DNA of 64,000 bases from Fictibacillus barbaricus (GTDB taxonomy: Bacteria; Bacillota; Bacilli; Bacillales; Fictibacillaceae): positions 930,001 to 994,000 of the forward strand of contig NZ_BMCE01000001.1 in the NCBI RefSeq assembly GCF_014635025.1. Direction: 5' to 3'. Both the position numbers and the translations under genes were made by a program. Below, piece by piece: positions 57,090 to 64,000 of this stretch (position 1 is the first letter of the stretch; every line of letters starts with the position of its first letter). The notes beneath the pieces are model-generated. The model ran no database searches, was not told where the DNA came from, and saw only the letters and a list, made by a program, of their open reading frames with translations.

Positions 57090-57138
57090 TGATGTTCATA
57101 ATGGCAAATGCGATGGACAGGGGAGAAGAAAATTTGTG

Positions 57139-57267
57139 ATGGTAATTGGAATGGTGATTCTATGTGCCGGCCTTCTAACGTGGTTCGCGTTTCAAAAAGA
57201 AAATAAAGAAAAAGCTGGTTCTTTATGTGGAAGAACCAGCTTTTTTATGTTTAAAGCTCATCAATGA
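57139..57267 (+). CDS. Possible small membrane peptide, 42 aa
   Basis: From the ATG at 57139, with AGGGGAGAAG upstream, a short frame encodes a single hydrophobic helix (MVIGMVILCAGLLTWFAF) followed by a basic tail. The tail runs through a terminator hairpin, which is unusual, so the gene may be broken or spurious. A longer frame from 57037 starts inside the yunB terminator and is unlikely. Confidence 0.3.
   Translation: MVIGMVILCAGLLTWFAFQKENKEKAGSLCGRTSFFMFKAHQ
57209..57246 (+). terminator. Intrinsic terminator
   Basis: AAAAAGCTGGTTCTT pairs with AAGAACCAGCTTTTT around a short loop. Confidence 0.88.
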
Positions 57268-57280
57268 GAGCTTCGCTCGA

Positions 57281-57494
57281 AATTTATGAGCGCAATCCGA
57301 GATTTACGAGCGCAATCCGAGATTTACGAGCGCAATCCGAGATTTACGAGCGCAATCTGAGATTTACGAGCGCAATCTGAGATTTACGAGCGCAATCTGA
57401 GAATTACGAGCGCAATCTGAGAATTACGAGCGCAATTCGAGATTTACGAGCGCAATCCGAGATTTATGAGCGCTTCCCGAGATTTACGAGCATT
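57281..57494. repeat. 20-bp tandem-repeat array, 10.7 units
   Basis: Ten complete units and part of an eleventh follow each other without spacers from 57281. The consensus is GATTTACGAGCGCAATCYGA; differences are C/T at the 3' part, GAATT for GATTT in two units, and ATGAG for ACGAG at the two ends. The period is exactly 20 bases. It lies between two terminators (57209 and 57522), so it is probably outside transcripts. Not a CRISPR: there are no unique spacers. Confidence 0.95.
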
Positions 57495-57521
57495 TATTAA
57501 ACTTGCTGCTGCTAAAAGAGG

Positions 57522-57547
57522 AAAAAGAAGCCCTTCAGCTTCTTTTT
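57522..57547 (-). terminator. Terminator of lytH
   Basis: AAAAAGAAGC pairs with GCTTCTTTTT; it lies at the 3' end of the minus-strand lytH gene. Confidence 0.85.
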
Positions 57548-57549
57548 GT

Positions 57550-58560
57550 TCATCTTTTCCTGCTGCTGATTCGCTCTTGTCTTTCCCACGCTTTTAAATA
57601 TGGATACGGATCAAATGCCCATTCGGTATACCCGTTATCACGGTACATGCCAAAATGCAGGTGTGGCGGGAACTTCCCTGAAGTTCCGGGAGGTCCATAG
57701 CCTGTACTTCCAACATAACCAAGAACCGTACCTGGTTCTACAATCGAGCCTTTTTCAATGCTTTTATTAAAACTGCCTAAATGAGCGTAGTAATGGTACA
57801 CATTATTTATGTCACGAACCCCTATTCTCCATCCGCCAAAACGGTTCCAGCCTTTTACTTCTACAATGCCATAAGAGACAGCCTTTACCGGTACGCCATA
57901 ATCAGCAAAAATATCAGTTCCTTCATGAATACGAAGTCCGCCAAAACCACGGCGGTCTCCCCATGTACTTCGATAGCTGTAGTTTGATCTTAATGGCACA
58001 ATAAAGCTGTGTTTATCTAAAGAAACCGTACCATATGTCTCATAGATCTTTGCGTTTTCCATAATCATGTCAACGGCCTTGTCTCTTTGATAATAGCTCC
58101 ATAATCCAATCCTGAAATTTTCGATATCATGACCATGTTTTTGAATGATATCAGCAAAAGTAAATAAGATATCTTCATCATTGTTTCGGTCAGCAATGCC
58201 ATCATTATTTCCATCTTTTCCGATTCCGCCAAACATCGATATCCTTTCAGGGTTTGTATCGTCCATCATTGGGTTAATGGGGCCAGACCATTGGATAGGC
58301 GAAAAATATATACCGACCAATCCTTTTCTAGCGGGCAGATCCTTGCGTGCTTTTCTTACACTTCTTTCATATTGATCCACACCGGCAAAATAGTGCCACG
58401 GAATAAGCGTGACAGACTCCATTTTTTTATAAAGGCTCAGCCTATCTACATCTTCCTTTGTAAATCGCTCGGCCGCCTCACTCTTGCTTTCGGGAAGAAA
58501 GGTTATTAGAAGGGCTGCCAGAGTGAGGAACAGGACAGTAAATTTCCTCATACGTCCCAA
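57550..58560 (-). CDS. lytH: L-Ala-D-Glu endopeptidase LytH (M23 family)
   Basis: Spore cortex peptidoglycan hydrolase that leaves single L-alanine side chains. An N-terminal signal/anchor helix (FTVLFLTLAALLITFLP) is followed by a helical region and a C-terminal M23 domain with HEGTDIFADYG and HLHFG supplying the zinc ligands. About 336 aa, as in B. subtilis LytH. Start is uncertain: TTG at 58560 (close to AGGAG), ATG at 58551 or ATG at 58578. In B. subtilis it is expressed under SigK. Confidence 0.9.
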   Translation of the reverse strand: MGRMRKFTVLFLTLAALLITFLPESKSEAAERFTKEDVDRLSLYKKMESVTLIPWHYFAGVDQYERSVRKARKDLPARKGLVGIYFSPIQWSGPINPMMDDTNPERISMFGGIGKDGNNDGIADRNNDEDILFTFADIIQKHGHDIENFRIGLWSYYQRDKAVDMIMENAKIYETYGTVSLDKHSFIVPLRSNYSYRSTWGDRRGFGGLRIHEGTDIFADYGVPVKAVSYGIVEVKGWNRFGGWRIGVRDINNVYHYYAHLGSFNKSIEKGSIVEPGTVLGYVGSTGYGPPGTSGKFPPHLHFGMYRDNGYTEWAFDPYPYLKAWERQERISSRKR

Positions 58561-58751
58561 TCCACTCCTTTCTTTCATTTACCATTAGTTTGTTGAAGTT
58601 GCGGGAAATCATGAAGGAAAAATGTTGGAAAAAACTCTTATTTGGAGTTTTTGCCTGTCGTATGGTAGAGTATTCATGGGAATAATGTTTAATTAAAACC
58701 AAAAGTAAACGTTCATTATACGTAAGACCAAGAAAATTTGGGGTGATGATG

Positions 58752-59636
58752 ATGGCAAAAAAAGAAGAATACGTACGTAAACCCGAGTGGTTGAAAATAA
58801 AGTTAAACACGAATGAAAATTATAAAGAGCTTAAAAAAATGATGCGTGAAAAGAAGTTACATACTGTTTGTGAAGAAGCAAAGTGTCCTAACATTCATGA
58901 ATGCTGGGCAGTTCGTAAAACTGCTACATTCATGATTTTAGGTGACATCTGTACACGTGCATGCCGTTTCTGTGCGGTAAAAACGGGCTTGCCGACAGAA
59001 CTTGATCTGCAAGAGCCAGAACGTGTAGCTGAATCTGTTGAACAAATGGGATTAAAGCATGTTGTTATTACAGCGGTTGCTCGTGACGACCTGAAAGACG
59101 GTGGTGCACATGTTTTTGCCGAAACCGTTCGTGCTGTTCGTGCGCGTAACCCGTTTTGTTCGATCGAAGTACTTCCATCAGACATGTTAGGTGATTTTGA
59201 TGCACTGAAAACATTGATGGATGCAAAACCAGATATTATGAACCATAATATCGAGACGGTTAGAAGACTTTCTCCAAGAGTTCGTGCACGTGCAACGTAC
59301 GATCGCACAATGGAATTCTTAAGACGTGCTAAAGAGATGAATGCAAATATCCCAACGAAGTCCAGTCTTATGATCGGATTAGGTGAAACATGGGAAGAAA
59401 TTATTGAAACAATGGACGATCTTCGTGCAAACAACGTTGATATCATGACCATCGGACAATATTTGCAGCCTACTAAGAAGCATTTAAAAGTTCAAAAATA
59501 CTATACACCTGATGAGTTTAAGGAACTGCGTGATATTGCATTCAGCAAGGGCTTCAAACATTGTGAATCAGGTCCGCTTGTGCGTTCTTCTTATCATGCG
59601 GATGAACAAGTGAATGCAGCTGCACAAAATATTTAA
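58752..59636 (+). CDS. lipA: Lipoyl synthase
   Basis: Radical-SAM enzyme of 294 aa that inserts sulfur into octanoyl groups on GcvH and E2 proteins. The SAM cluster motif is CTRACRFC (CX3CX2C), and the auxiliary cluster cysteines are in [12 protein letters not shown]. The C-terminal [13 protein letters not shown] is conserved. I chose the last ATG (58752) of a GTG-ATG-ATG-ATG run, with TTTGGGGTGAT upstream. Substrate partner GcvH is encoded at 19 kb. Confidence 0.96.
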   Translation: MAKKEEYVRKPEWLKIKLNTNENYKELKKMMREKKLHTVCEEAKCPNIHECWAVRKTATFMILGDICTRACRFCAVKTGLPTELDLQEPERVAESVEQMGLKHVVITAVARDDLKDGGAHVFAETVRAVRARNPFCSIEVLPSDMLGDFDALKTLMDAKPDIMNHNIETVRRLSPRVRARATYDRTMEFLRRAKEMNANIPTKSSLMIGLGETWEEIIETMDDLRANNVDIMTIGQYLQPTKKHLKVQKYYTPDEFKELRDIAFSKGFKHCESGPLVRSSYHADEQVNAAAQNI

Positions 59637-59644
59637 TCAAAAAC

Positions 59645-59683
59645 AAAAAAGAACCAGAAGCAACGAACTGCTTCTGGTTTTTA
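59645..59683. terminator. Bidirectional terminator between lipA and yutC
   Basis: AAAAAGAACCAGAAGCA pairs with TGCTTCTGGTTTTTA; serves the two convergent genes and overlaps the yutC stop region. Confidence 0.9.
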
Positions 59684-60292
59684 TTTTCCTTCCATCTTAC
59701 TCCGCATAGGATTTGTTTCGCCATTCATCTCACCGTTTTCATTTTCCCCATAGTTCCATTTCTTTCCTTGAGGAGCTTTTTTCATTTCTTGAATCAATCG
59801 GTCCATGATTCCTTCGATTTCCTCTGTATCATTATTTAATGATTGATACTGCTCAATCTTATCGATCATGCCTTTTTCATCTGATACATAAACATGATAG
59901 TATCGCGGTACAACAGCAAAAGCGGTCATTTTAACTTGATCAGCAGCAGCGTTTCGGTCTTTGTTTGTTGTTTTATACCCGATTAATACTTCTTCATCTG
60001 TTACTAAGGTGCCGACATCCTTTATGTTTGGCAATTGAAGAACCATATCCGAAATCATGTCTGCCAGCTTTTGACGATTTAAGTATGGAACTCCGTTTCC
60101 TGATTTTACTTTATCCCCGGACATATGACGCATATATCCAAAATCCCCATAGTTCGTGTTGTCGCCAATCCGATTCTCATCTTTTACGTTGGTTTTTGAA
60201 AATTTATATTCCTGACCCATCTTTTTTTGATCATCACCACCACAGCCGGAGAGCATGATGCTGATCATTAAAAGGATTCCTAATTTTTTCAC
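59681..60292 (-). CDS. yutC: YhcN/YlaJ-family sporulation lipoprotein YutC
   Basis: A 203-aa lipoprotein. The signal peptide ends in LSGC with Cys17 as the lipid site. The C-terminal domain from about residue 70 (LADMISDMVLQLPNIKDVGTL, VVPRYYHVYVSDEKGMID) is the YhcN/YlaJ type found in spore inner-membrane lipoproteins. GTG start after AAGGAGGTGA. Convergent with lipA, as in B. subtilis. Confidence 0.88.
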   Translation of the reverse strand: MKKLGILLMISIMLSGCGGDDQKKMGQEYKFSKTNVKDENRIGDNTNYGDFGYMRHMSGDKVKSGNGVPYLNRQKLADMISDMVLQLPNIKDVGTLVTDEEVLIGYKTTNKDRNAAADQVKMTAFAVVPRYYHVYVSDEKGMIDKIEQYQSLNNDTEEIEGIMDRLIQEMKKAPQGKKWNYGENENGEMNGETNPMRSKMEGK

Positions 60293-60413
60293 AGGTGTTT
60301 CACCTCCTTACTCTATAGAATGGCCTTAAACTCAATTACTTTACGAAGAAATTGTTGGCTGTAAAAGGCACAAACATGGTAAAATAAGTATCAGGAAATG
60401 AGGTGAAGCATTT

Positions 60414-60689
60414 TTGATTACAGTTGGTAATTATTCCTATGAAGTGATTGAAGATGTACGTGAAGCCTTTAATGAGGAACAATTTAAAGCGCGCTACAGT
60501 GAGATTTTACATAAATACGATTATATTGTTGGTGATCTCGGATACGAACAGCTTCGTTTGCGTGGCTTTTTTGAAGATAACCATGAAAAGGCTACGTTTG
60601 ATACAAAGATCAGCACATTGCCGGAATACATTTATGAATATTGCAATTTCGGATGTCCGTATTTTGTATTAAAAAAAGTAAACCCCTGA
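60414..60689 (+). CDS. yutD: YutD-like protein (DUF1027)
   Basis: A 91-aa cytoplasmic protein. DYIVGDLGYEQLRLRGFF and ISTLPEYIYEYCNFGCPYF are characteristic of the YutD/DUF1027 family; function unknown. TTG start after GAGGTGA. A terminator follows. Confidence 0.88.
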   Translation: MITVGNYSYEVIEDVREAFNEEQFKARYSEILHKYDYIVGDLGYEQLRLRGFFEDNHEKATFDTKISTLPEYIYEYCNFGCPYFVLKKVNP

Positions 60690-60709
60690 GTATATCCAGG
60701 GGTTTTTCT
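60681..60709 (+). terminator. Terminator of yutD
   Basis: AACCCCTG pairs with CAGGGGTT, then TTTTCTT. It overlaps the last codons of yutD. Confidence 0.85.
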
Positions 60710-60996
60710 TATGAGCCTCGAGAATCATCGTAGGGCTGTTCCGTTTGATATTCTGGGTCATCATGTGTTGGGTGAGACCCTGGATCCTGTCTCTCCAGCC
60801 CTTCATGAAGGTTTTTGTTTTCATAGTTAAAGGCACTATAGTATCGCTGTTCTTCTCTCCAAGGTGTTGATTTACCTAAAGCCCTTTTTATGGGAGAACC
60901 ATAAGGACCTTCAGGCAGATCTTCAGGTAGTACGTAATTGCGACCGGTCTCCACATTCGAGAAATCAGTGTATTGCCTTTTTTCTTTTTCGAACAA
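60709..60996 (-). CDS. Conserved hydrophilic protein, 95 aa
   Basis: A hydrophilic protein rich in Glu, Pro and Tyr (FSNVETGRNYVLPEDLPEGP, STPWREEQRYYSAFNYENK), probably partly disordered. Proteins like this are annotated only as cytosolic protein in Bacillus, as I remember. I chose the TTG at 60996 since GAGAGG lies 9 bases upstream; an ATG at 61005 touches the Shine-Dalgarno sequence. Function unknown. Confidence 0.6.
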   Translation of the reverse strand: MFEKEKRQYTDFSNVETGRNYVLPEDLPEGPYGSPIKRALGKSTPWREEQRYYSAFNYENKNLHEGLERQDPGSHPTHDDPEYQTEQPYDDSRGS

Positions 60997-61096
60997 AAAA
61001 ACCATCCTCTCACAGGCCAGTTTAGGATATAGGTATCCTTACCCTAAAGTGTGTCCCATAAAGGATGATTCTTTCTTGGTACATTTTGATTACTAC

Positions 61097-61366
61097 TTAA
61101 ACAACATCTGCTAAAAATTCACGGAGCTCCATCGCATCTTCTTCTGTTAAATTAAAAGCATGTTCTAGATAACCTTCTTCCTCAAGGTCATCCTGCCCAA
61201 TGATGGCATAATGGCTGCCGAGCATATTGAGAACGAGAGACTTTCCATAATGTCTTGTTGTTTTGACAATAGCTAGATCAAAACGTGTGTTTCTTCCCAT
61301 GAAGCTGACAAAACGCGTTTCAGTCGTTTCCTTATCATCATATAAGAAAAATGTTTCTTCACTCAT
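61097..61366 (-). CDS. DUF3055 / SAV0927-family protein
   Basis: An 89-aa cytoplasmic protein. FFLYDDKETTETRFVSFMG and AIIGQDDLEEEGYLEHAF match the DUF3055 family of Bacilli; function unknown. ATG after CAGGAGGAC. It is upstream of and on the same strand as the 95-aa hydrophilic gene, about 100 bases apart. Confidence 0.8.
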   Translation of the reverse strand: MSEETFFLYDDKETTETRFVSFMGRNTRFDLAIVKTTRHYGKSLVLNMLGSHYAIIGQDDLEEEGYLEHAFNLTEEDAMELREFLADVV

Positions 61367-61472
61367 TCTTAGTCCTCCTGAAATCCAATACTAAATTTTC
61401 ATTTCTGTTGATAAATGAATTCTCCTCTTTTATGTTACACTTTACTTGAGAAACTTACAAAAGGTGATGACT

Positions 61473-61913
61473 ATGTATTTCGTGGATAGAAAGAAAATCA
61501 ATGAGCATCTAGCGTATATGAACGATCTATTGAAAGCGTTGAAAGAAATGCCATCTCCAGTGAATAAGGTGGAAATATTAGCAGTAGAAAGAATTGCCCA
61601 TATGCTTATTGAATCGATGATGGACGTTGGCAATATGATCATCGATGGCTTTATCATGCGTGATCCGGGGAGTTTTGAAGATATCCTCGATATATTAATT
61701 GACGAAAAAGTAGTTCCTAACAACGAAGCTGTGGCATTAAAACAAGTAATAAATCTTCGGAAGTTCCTTGTTCAGGAATATACGTCAGCAGATGTGAAAG
61801 CCACATTTGAAACTATAACGAAACATCAAAGTGAACTTTCTGCTTTTCCTGTTCATATCAAACGCTACTTAGAAGAAGAACTAGGGCCAGTTTCAGCCTT
61901 TTTACCTGAATAA
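61473..61913 (+). CDS. yutE: HepT-like DUF86 protein YutE
   Basis: A 146-aa all-helical protein of the DUF86/HepT fold. MYFVDRKKINEHLAYMNDLL, RIAHMLIESMMDVGNMIIDG and the C-terminal ELGPVSAFLP match YutE. In HepT toxins a RX4-6H motif near the C-terminal helix is needed for RNase activity; here the corresponding LRKFLVQEY has Gln where His would be. No MntA/HepT-type nucleotidyltransferase partner is adjacent, so a toxin role is doubtful. Start at 61473 after AAAAGGTGATG. Confidence 0.82.
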   Translation: MYFVDRKKINEHLAYMNDLLKALKEMPSPVNKVEILAVERIAHMLIESMMDVGNMIIDGFIMRDPGSFEDILDILIDEKVVPNNEAVALKQVINLRKFLVQEYTSADVKATFETITKHQSELSAFPVHIKRYLEEELGPVSAFLPE

Positions 61914-61994
61914 GAAAGTTTTTATACATTTATATTTAAAAATGTACGAATTCTTTGATCTGCGGTAAAATGGTAAAAAAGGATGGTGATGAAC

Positions 61995-62645
61995 ATGAAG
62001 AATCACACCTCAACCCGTGATGAAATCATCTATCTTTTAAAAAGAAATAAACGGATGACCGTGACAAAAATGGCGAAATCCCTCGGTATAACCGAAATGG
62101 CTGTTAGACGCCATCTTAATACTTTAGAGCGAGACCATGTGATCGAGACGACTCTCGTGCGCCAGGCGATGGGAAGACCAATCCATTTTTATCATCTGAC
62201 AGCAAGCGGGGACGAACAATTTCCTCGCAACTATTCAGGACTTACTGTTGAATTTTTAAAAGATATTGAAGAGGTAAGCGGAACACATACAGTTGATGAA
62301 TTATTTAAAAGACGTGAGAATCGTCTGCAGGATAAATATAAAGATAGAATGAATGCCTTGACTGATTTTGAGCAAAAAATAAATGAACTTGCTAACATTC
62401 AAAATGAGGCAGGATACATGGTTGATTGGAAAAAGGGGGAAGAACCCGGCACGTATGTACTGACAGAGTACAACTGCCCGATCGCTATGGTGGCTAATGA
62501 GTATCAGCAAGCCTGTTCATGTGAACTTTCCCTATTTAAGCGAATGCTTCATACCGATGATGTTGAGAGAAAGACATGTATGGCAAAAGGCGGAGATTAC
62601 TGCTGCTACATGATAAAAGAAAAAGAGTCAGCATCTGAAGTCTAA
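61995..62645 (+). CDS. HTH transcriptional regulator with C-terminal cysteine cluster (SufR-like)
   Basis: A 216-aa regulator of the COG2345 type. The N-terminal winged helix (residues 8-60: TRDEIIYLLKRNKRMTVTKM, ITEMAVRRHLNTLE) binds DNA. The C-terminal half has five cysteines in the pattern YNCPIAM, CSCEL, KTCMAKGGDYCCY, as in SufR-like regulators that carry an Fe-S cluster. It may sense Fe-S or redox state (inference). Start chosen at 61995 with GGTGAT upstream; 61983 and 61989 are possible. It lies 82 bases after yutE. Confidence 0.82.
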   Translation: MKNHTSTRDEIIYLLKRNKRMTVTKMAKSLGITEMAVRRHLNTLERDHVIETTLVRQAMGRPIHFYHLTASGDEQFPRNYSGLTVEFLKDIEEVSGTHTVDELFKRRENRLQDKYKDRMNALTDFEQKINELANIQNEAGYMVDWKKGEEPGTYVLTEYNCPIAMVANEYQQACSCELSLFKRMLHTDDVERKTCMAKGGDYCCYMIKEKESASEV

Positions 62646-62711
62646 AACGCTTCAGGTGTGTTTTTTTTTGAAGTGGGCAAAATGAGATTGTACATAAAAG
62701 GAGAGAAAAAG

Positions 62712-63479
62712 ATGAAGGCATATAAAGGTTTTTTGATTGATTTAGACGGAACCATGTACCGCGGTACAGAAAGAATTATTGAAGCTGTTGATTTTGTGAA
62801 AAAGCTGAACGAACAAGAGTTACCTTATCTATTTGTGACGAATAATTCCTCTAAGACAAAGAATCAAGTAGCAGAAGTACTGCAAGGATTTGATATCCCA
62901 GCAACTGCAGAACATGTTTTTACAACAAGCATGGCAACTGCCAGCTACATAGCGGAGTTAAAAAAGGAAGCATCTGTTTATTGCATCGGAGAAGACGGAA
63001 TTCGAGAAGCACTTGCAGAAAAAGGATTACAACTTGTAGAAGAGGATCCTGACTTCGTAGTTATCGGAATTGACCGGTCCATCACATATGAAAAGCTAGC
63101 TAAAGCTTGTCTTGCTGTTAGAAACGGAGCAGCCTTTATCTCTACCAATGGTGATATTGCTCTTCCAACAGAAAGAGGGCTTCTGCCTGGAAATGGATCC
63201 TTGACCTCTGTAATTACGGTATCAACGCAGAAAGAACCAACGTTTATCGGAAAGCCGGAATCGATTATCATGGAGATGGCATTAGAGACTCTTGGAACAA
63301 AAAAAGAAGAGACGCTTATGATCGGGGACAACTACCAAACAGATATCTTAGCCGGTATACGAGCAGGATTAGACACGTTACTTGTTCATACGGGTGTGAC
63401 GACAAAAGAACATCTTGAAGACATTGAGATTCACCCAACATATACGGTGAACGGGCTAGACGAATGGGAAATTAAATAA
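62712..63479 (+). CDS. yutF: HAD-family phosphatase YutF
   Basis: A 255-aa HAD-superfamily phosphatase of the NagD/YutF type (TIGR01457-like). Motif I is LIDLDGTMYRG, motif II VTNNSS, then GKPE and motif IV MIGDNYQTDILAG. It dephosphorylates small phosphate esters in related species. Start at 62712 after AAAGGAGAG; a longer frame from 62658 starts upstream of this ribosome binding site. Convergent with yutG. Confidence 0.92.
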   Translation: MKAYKGFLIDLDGTMYRGTERIIEAVDFVKKLNEQELPYLFVTNNSSKTKNQVAEVLQGFDIPATAEHVFTTSMATASYIAELKKEASVYCIGEDGIREALAEKGLQLVEEDPDFVVIGIDRSITYEKLAKACLAVRNGAAFISTNGDIALPTERGLLPGNGSLTSVITVSTQKEPTFIGKPESIIMEMALETLGTKKEETLMIGDNYQTDILAGIRAGLDTLLVHTGVTTKEHLEDIEIHPTYTVNGLDEWEIK

Positions 63480-63483
63480 ATGA

Positions 63484-63538
63484 AAAAGGCTTAAAGATCA
63501 AAAGAAATGAATCTCTCTTGTTCTTAAGCCTTGCTTTT
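63484..63538. terminator. Hairpin between yutF and yutG
   Basis: AAGGCTTAA and TTAAGCCTT close a long loop that includes the CTCTTG/AAGAA region, with A- and T-runs on the two sides; it serves the convergent genes. Confidence 0.65.
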
Positions 63539-64000
63539 ATTCTTCATTTACGGCACGATGTGCCAATCGACTTGAAGCTGCTGCAGCAATCGCACCTACA
63601 ATATCATCTAAAAATGTGTGGACTTTTCCTGTGGATTTATCATTTAACTTCTCTAATATGCCTGGTTTTTGTTTATCAATAAATCCGTAGTTTGTAAAAC
63701 CGATTGAACCATATATATTCACTATAGAGAGTGCGATTACTTCATCAATCCCATAAAGGCTTTCATCTCTGGCCAATATCTCTTGAAGCGGTTGTTGTAG
63801 TTTTTTCTCTTCCGCTAATACATCAAGTCCAATGCCGGTAAGAATTGCATTTTGTACTTCTCGTTTGGCAATGACTCTTTCAACATTTTCCCTGCACACG
63901 TCCATCTTTAGGTCAGGATGATAGGGGACTTGGAGAAAATAAACGAGTTCGGCTATATCGTTTACCGTAACGCCCCGTTCGTTCAGCAGTTTGCGTGCTG
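63537..64000 (-). CDS. yutG: Phosphatidylglycerophosphatase A-like protein YutG (5' part cut by window end)
   Basis: The C-terminal 154 residues of a PgpA-like protein are present; the frame is open to the right edge of the window (ARKLLNERGVTVNDIAELVY at the edge), so the start is outside. KVHTFLDDIVGAIAAAASSR near the C-terminus resembles the family's DD motif helix. It matches yutG in B. subtilis next to yutF. The ATG at 63905 is internal, not the start. Confidence 0.88.
   Translation of the reverse strand, partial: ARKLLNERGVTVNDIAELVYFLQVPYHPDLKMDVCRENVERVIAKREVQNAILTGIGLDVLAEEKKLQQPLQEILARDESLYGIDEVIALSIVNIYGSIGFTNYGFIDKQKPGILEKLNDKSTGKVHTFLDDIVGAIAAAASSRLAHRAVNEE

Noticed and set aside
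57037-57138. N-terminal extension of the small membrane peptide
   Set aside because: It begins upstream of the yunB terminator and reads through its stem; the ATG at 57139 has the better ribosome binding site.
57281-57494. CRISPR array
   Set aside because: Units are head to tail without unique spacers, and there are no cas genes.

Overview
The window is a low-GC, gene-dense stretch of chromosome from an endospore-forming member of the Bacillaceae, probably Fictibacillus or a near relative (inference; no rRNA or tRNA gene is present to test it). Sporulation genes (a CotB-like coat protein, a GerA-type receptor subunit, YunB, LytH, a YhcN/YlaJ lipoprotein), TTG starts with strong Shine-Dalgarno sequences and T-rich intrinsic terminators all fit. 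Gene order follows the Bacillus subtilis yus, yur, yun and yut regions in sequence.

Layout. 1-12 kb: peptidase E, a Cu/Zn superoxide dismutase lipoprotein, an ABC-2 exporter on the minus strand, a TM-helix-repeat channel protein, a ZIP transporter, a CotB-like serine-rich coat protein, a divergent UMP-kinase paralogue, a coiled-coil membrane protein and a CopD-type protein. 12-27 kb: proline dehydrogenase, the fadN-fadA-fadE beta-oxidation operon behind a FadR operator, yusI, gcvH, yusG, a KGG-repeat stress protein, yusF, yusE, sigI-rsgI, yusD and the S-box-controlled metNPQ operon. 27-34 kb: yurZ, a possible structured RNA with a 62-codon gene that appears to start with ATT, and the sufCDSUB iron-sulfur assembly operon.

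34-52 kb is an accessory block not seen in the B. subtilis layout. It holds a WYL regulator with a divergent GyrI-like/DoxX cluster, then two large secreted S8 proteases (1182 and 1381 aa), each next to a paralogous HTH-plus-helical-repeat regulator. The box TTCCCCCAA occurs twice upstream of each protease. After these come an orphan GerA-type subunit, a NUDIX hydrolase, and a DsbA/FrnE-type gene in which the first cysteine of the CXXC motif is an in-frame TGA followed by a SECIS-like hairpin.

52-64 kb returns to conserved order: nitroreductase, yunF, yunC, thyA-dfrA, yunB, lytH, lipA, yutC, yutD, a DUF3055 gene, yutE, a cysteine-containing HTH regulator, yutF and the 5'-truncated yutG.

The most unusual signals are the TGA-containing redox gene, the duplicated protease/regulator modules with their shared box, three intergenic arrays of 20-21 bp direct repeats (about two helical turns per unit), and the structured region between yurZ and sufC.
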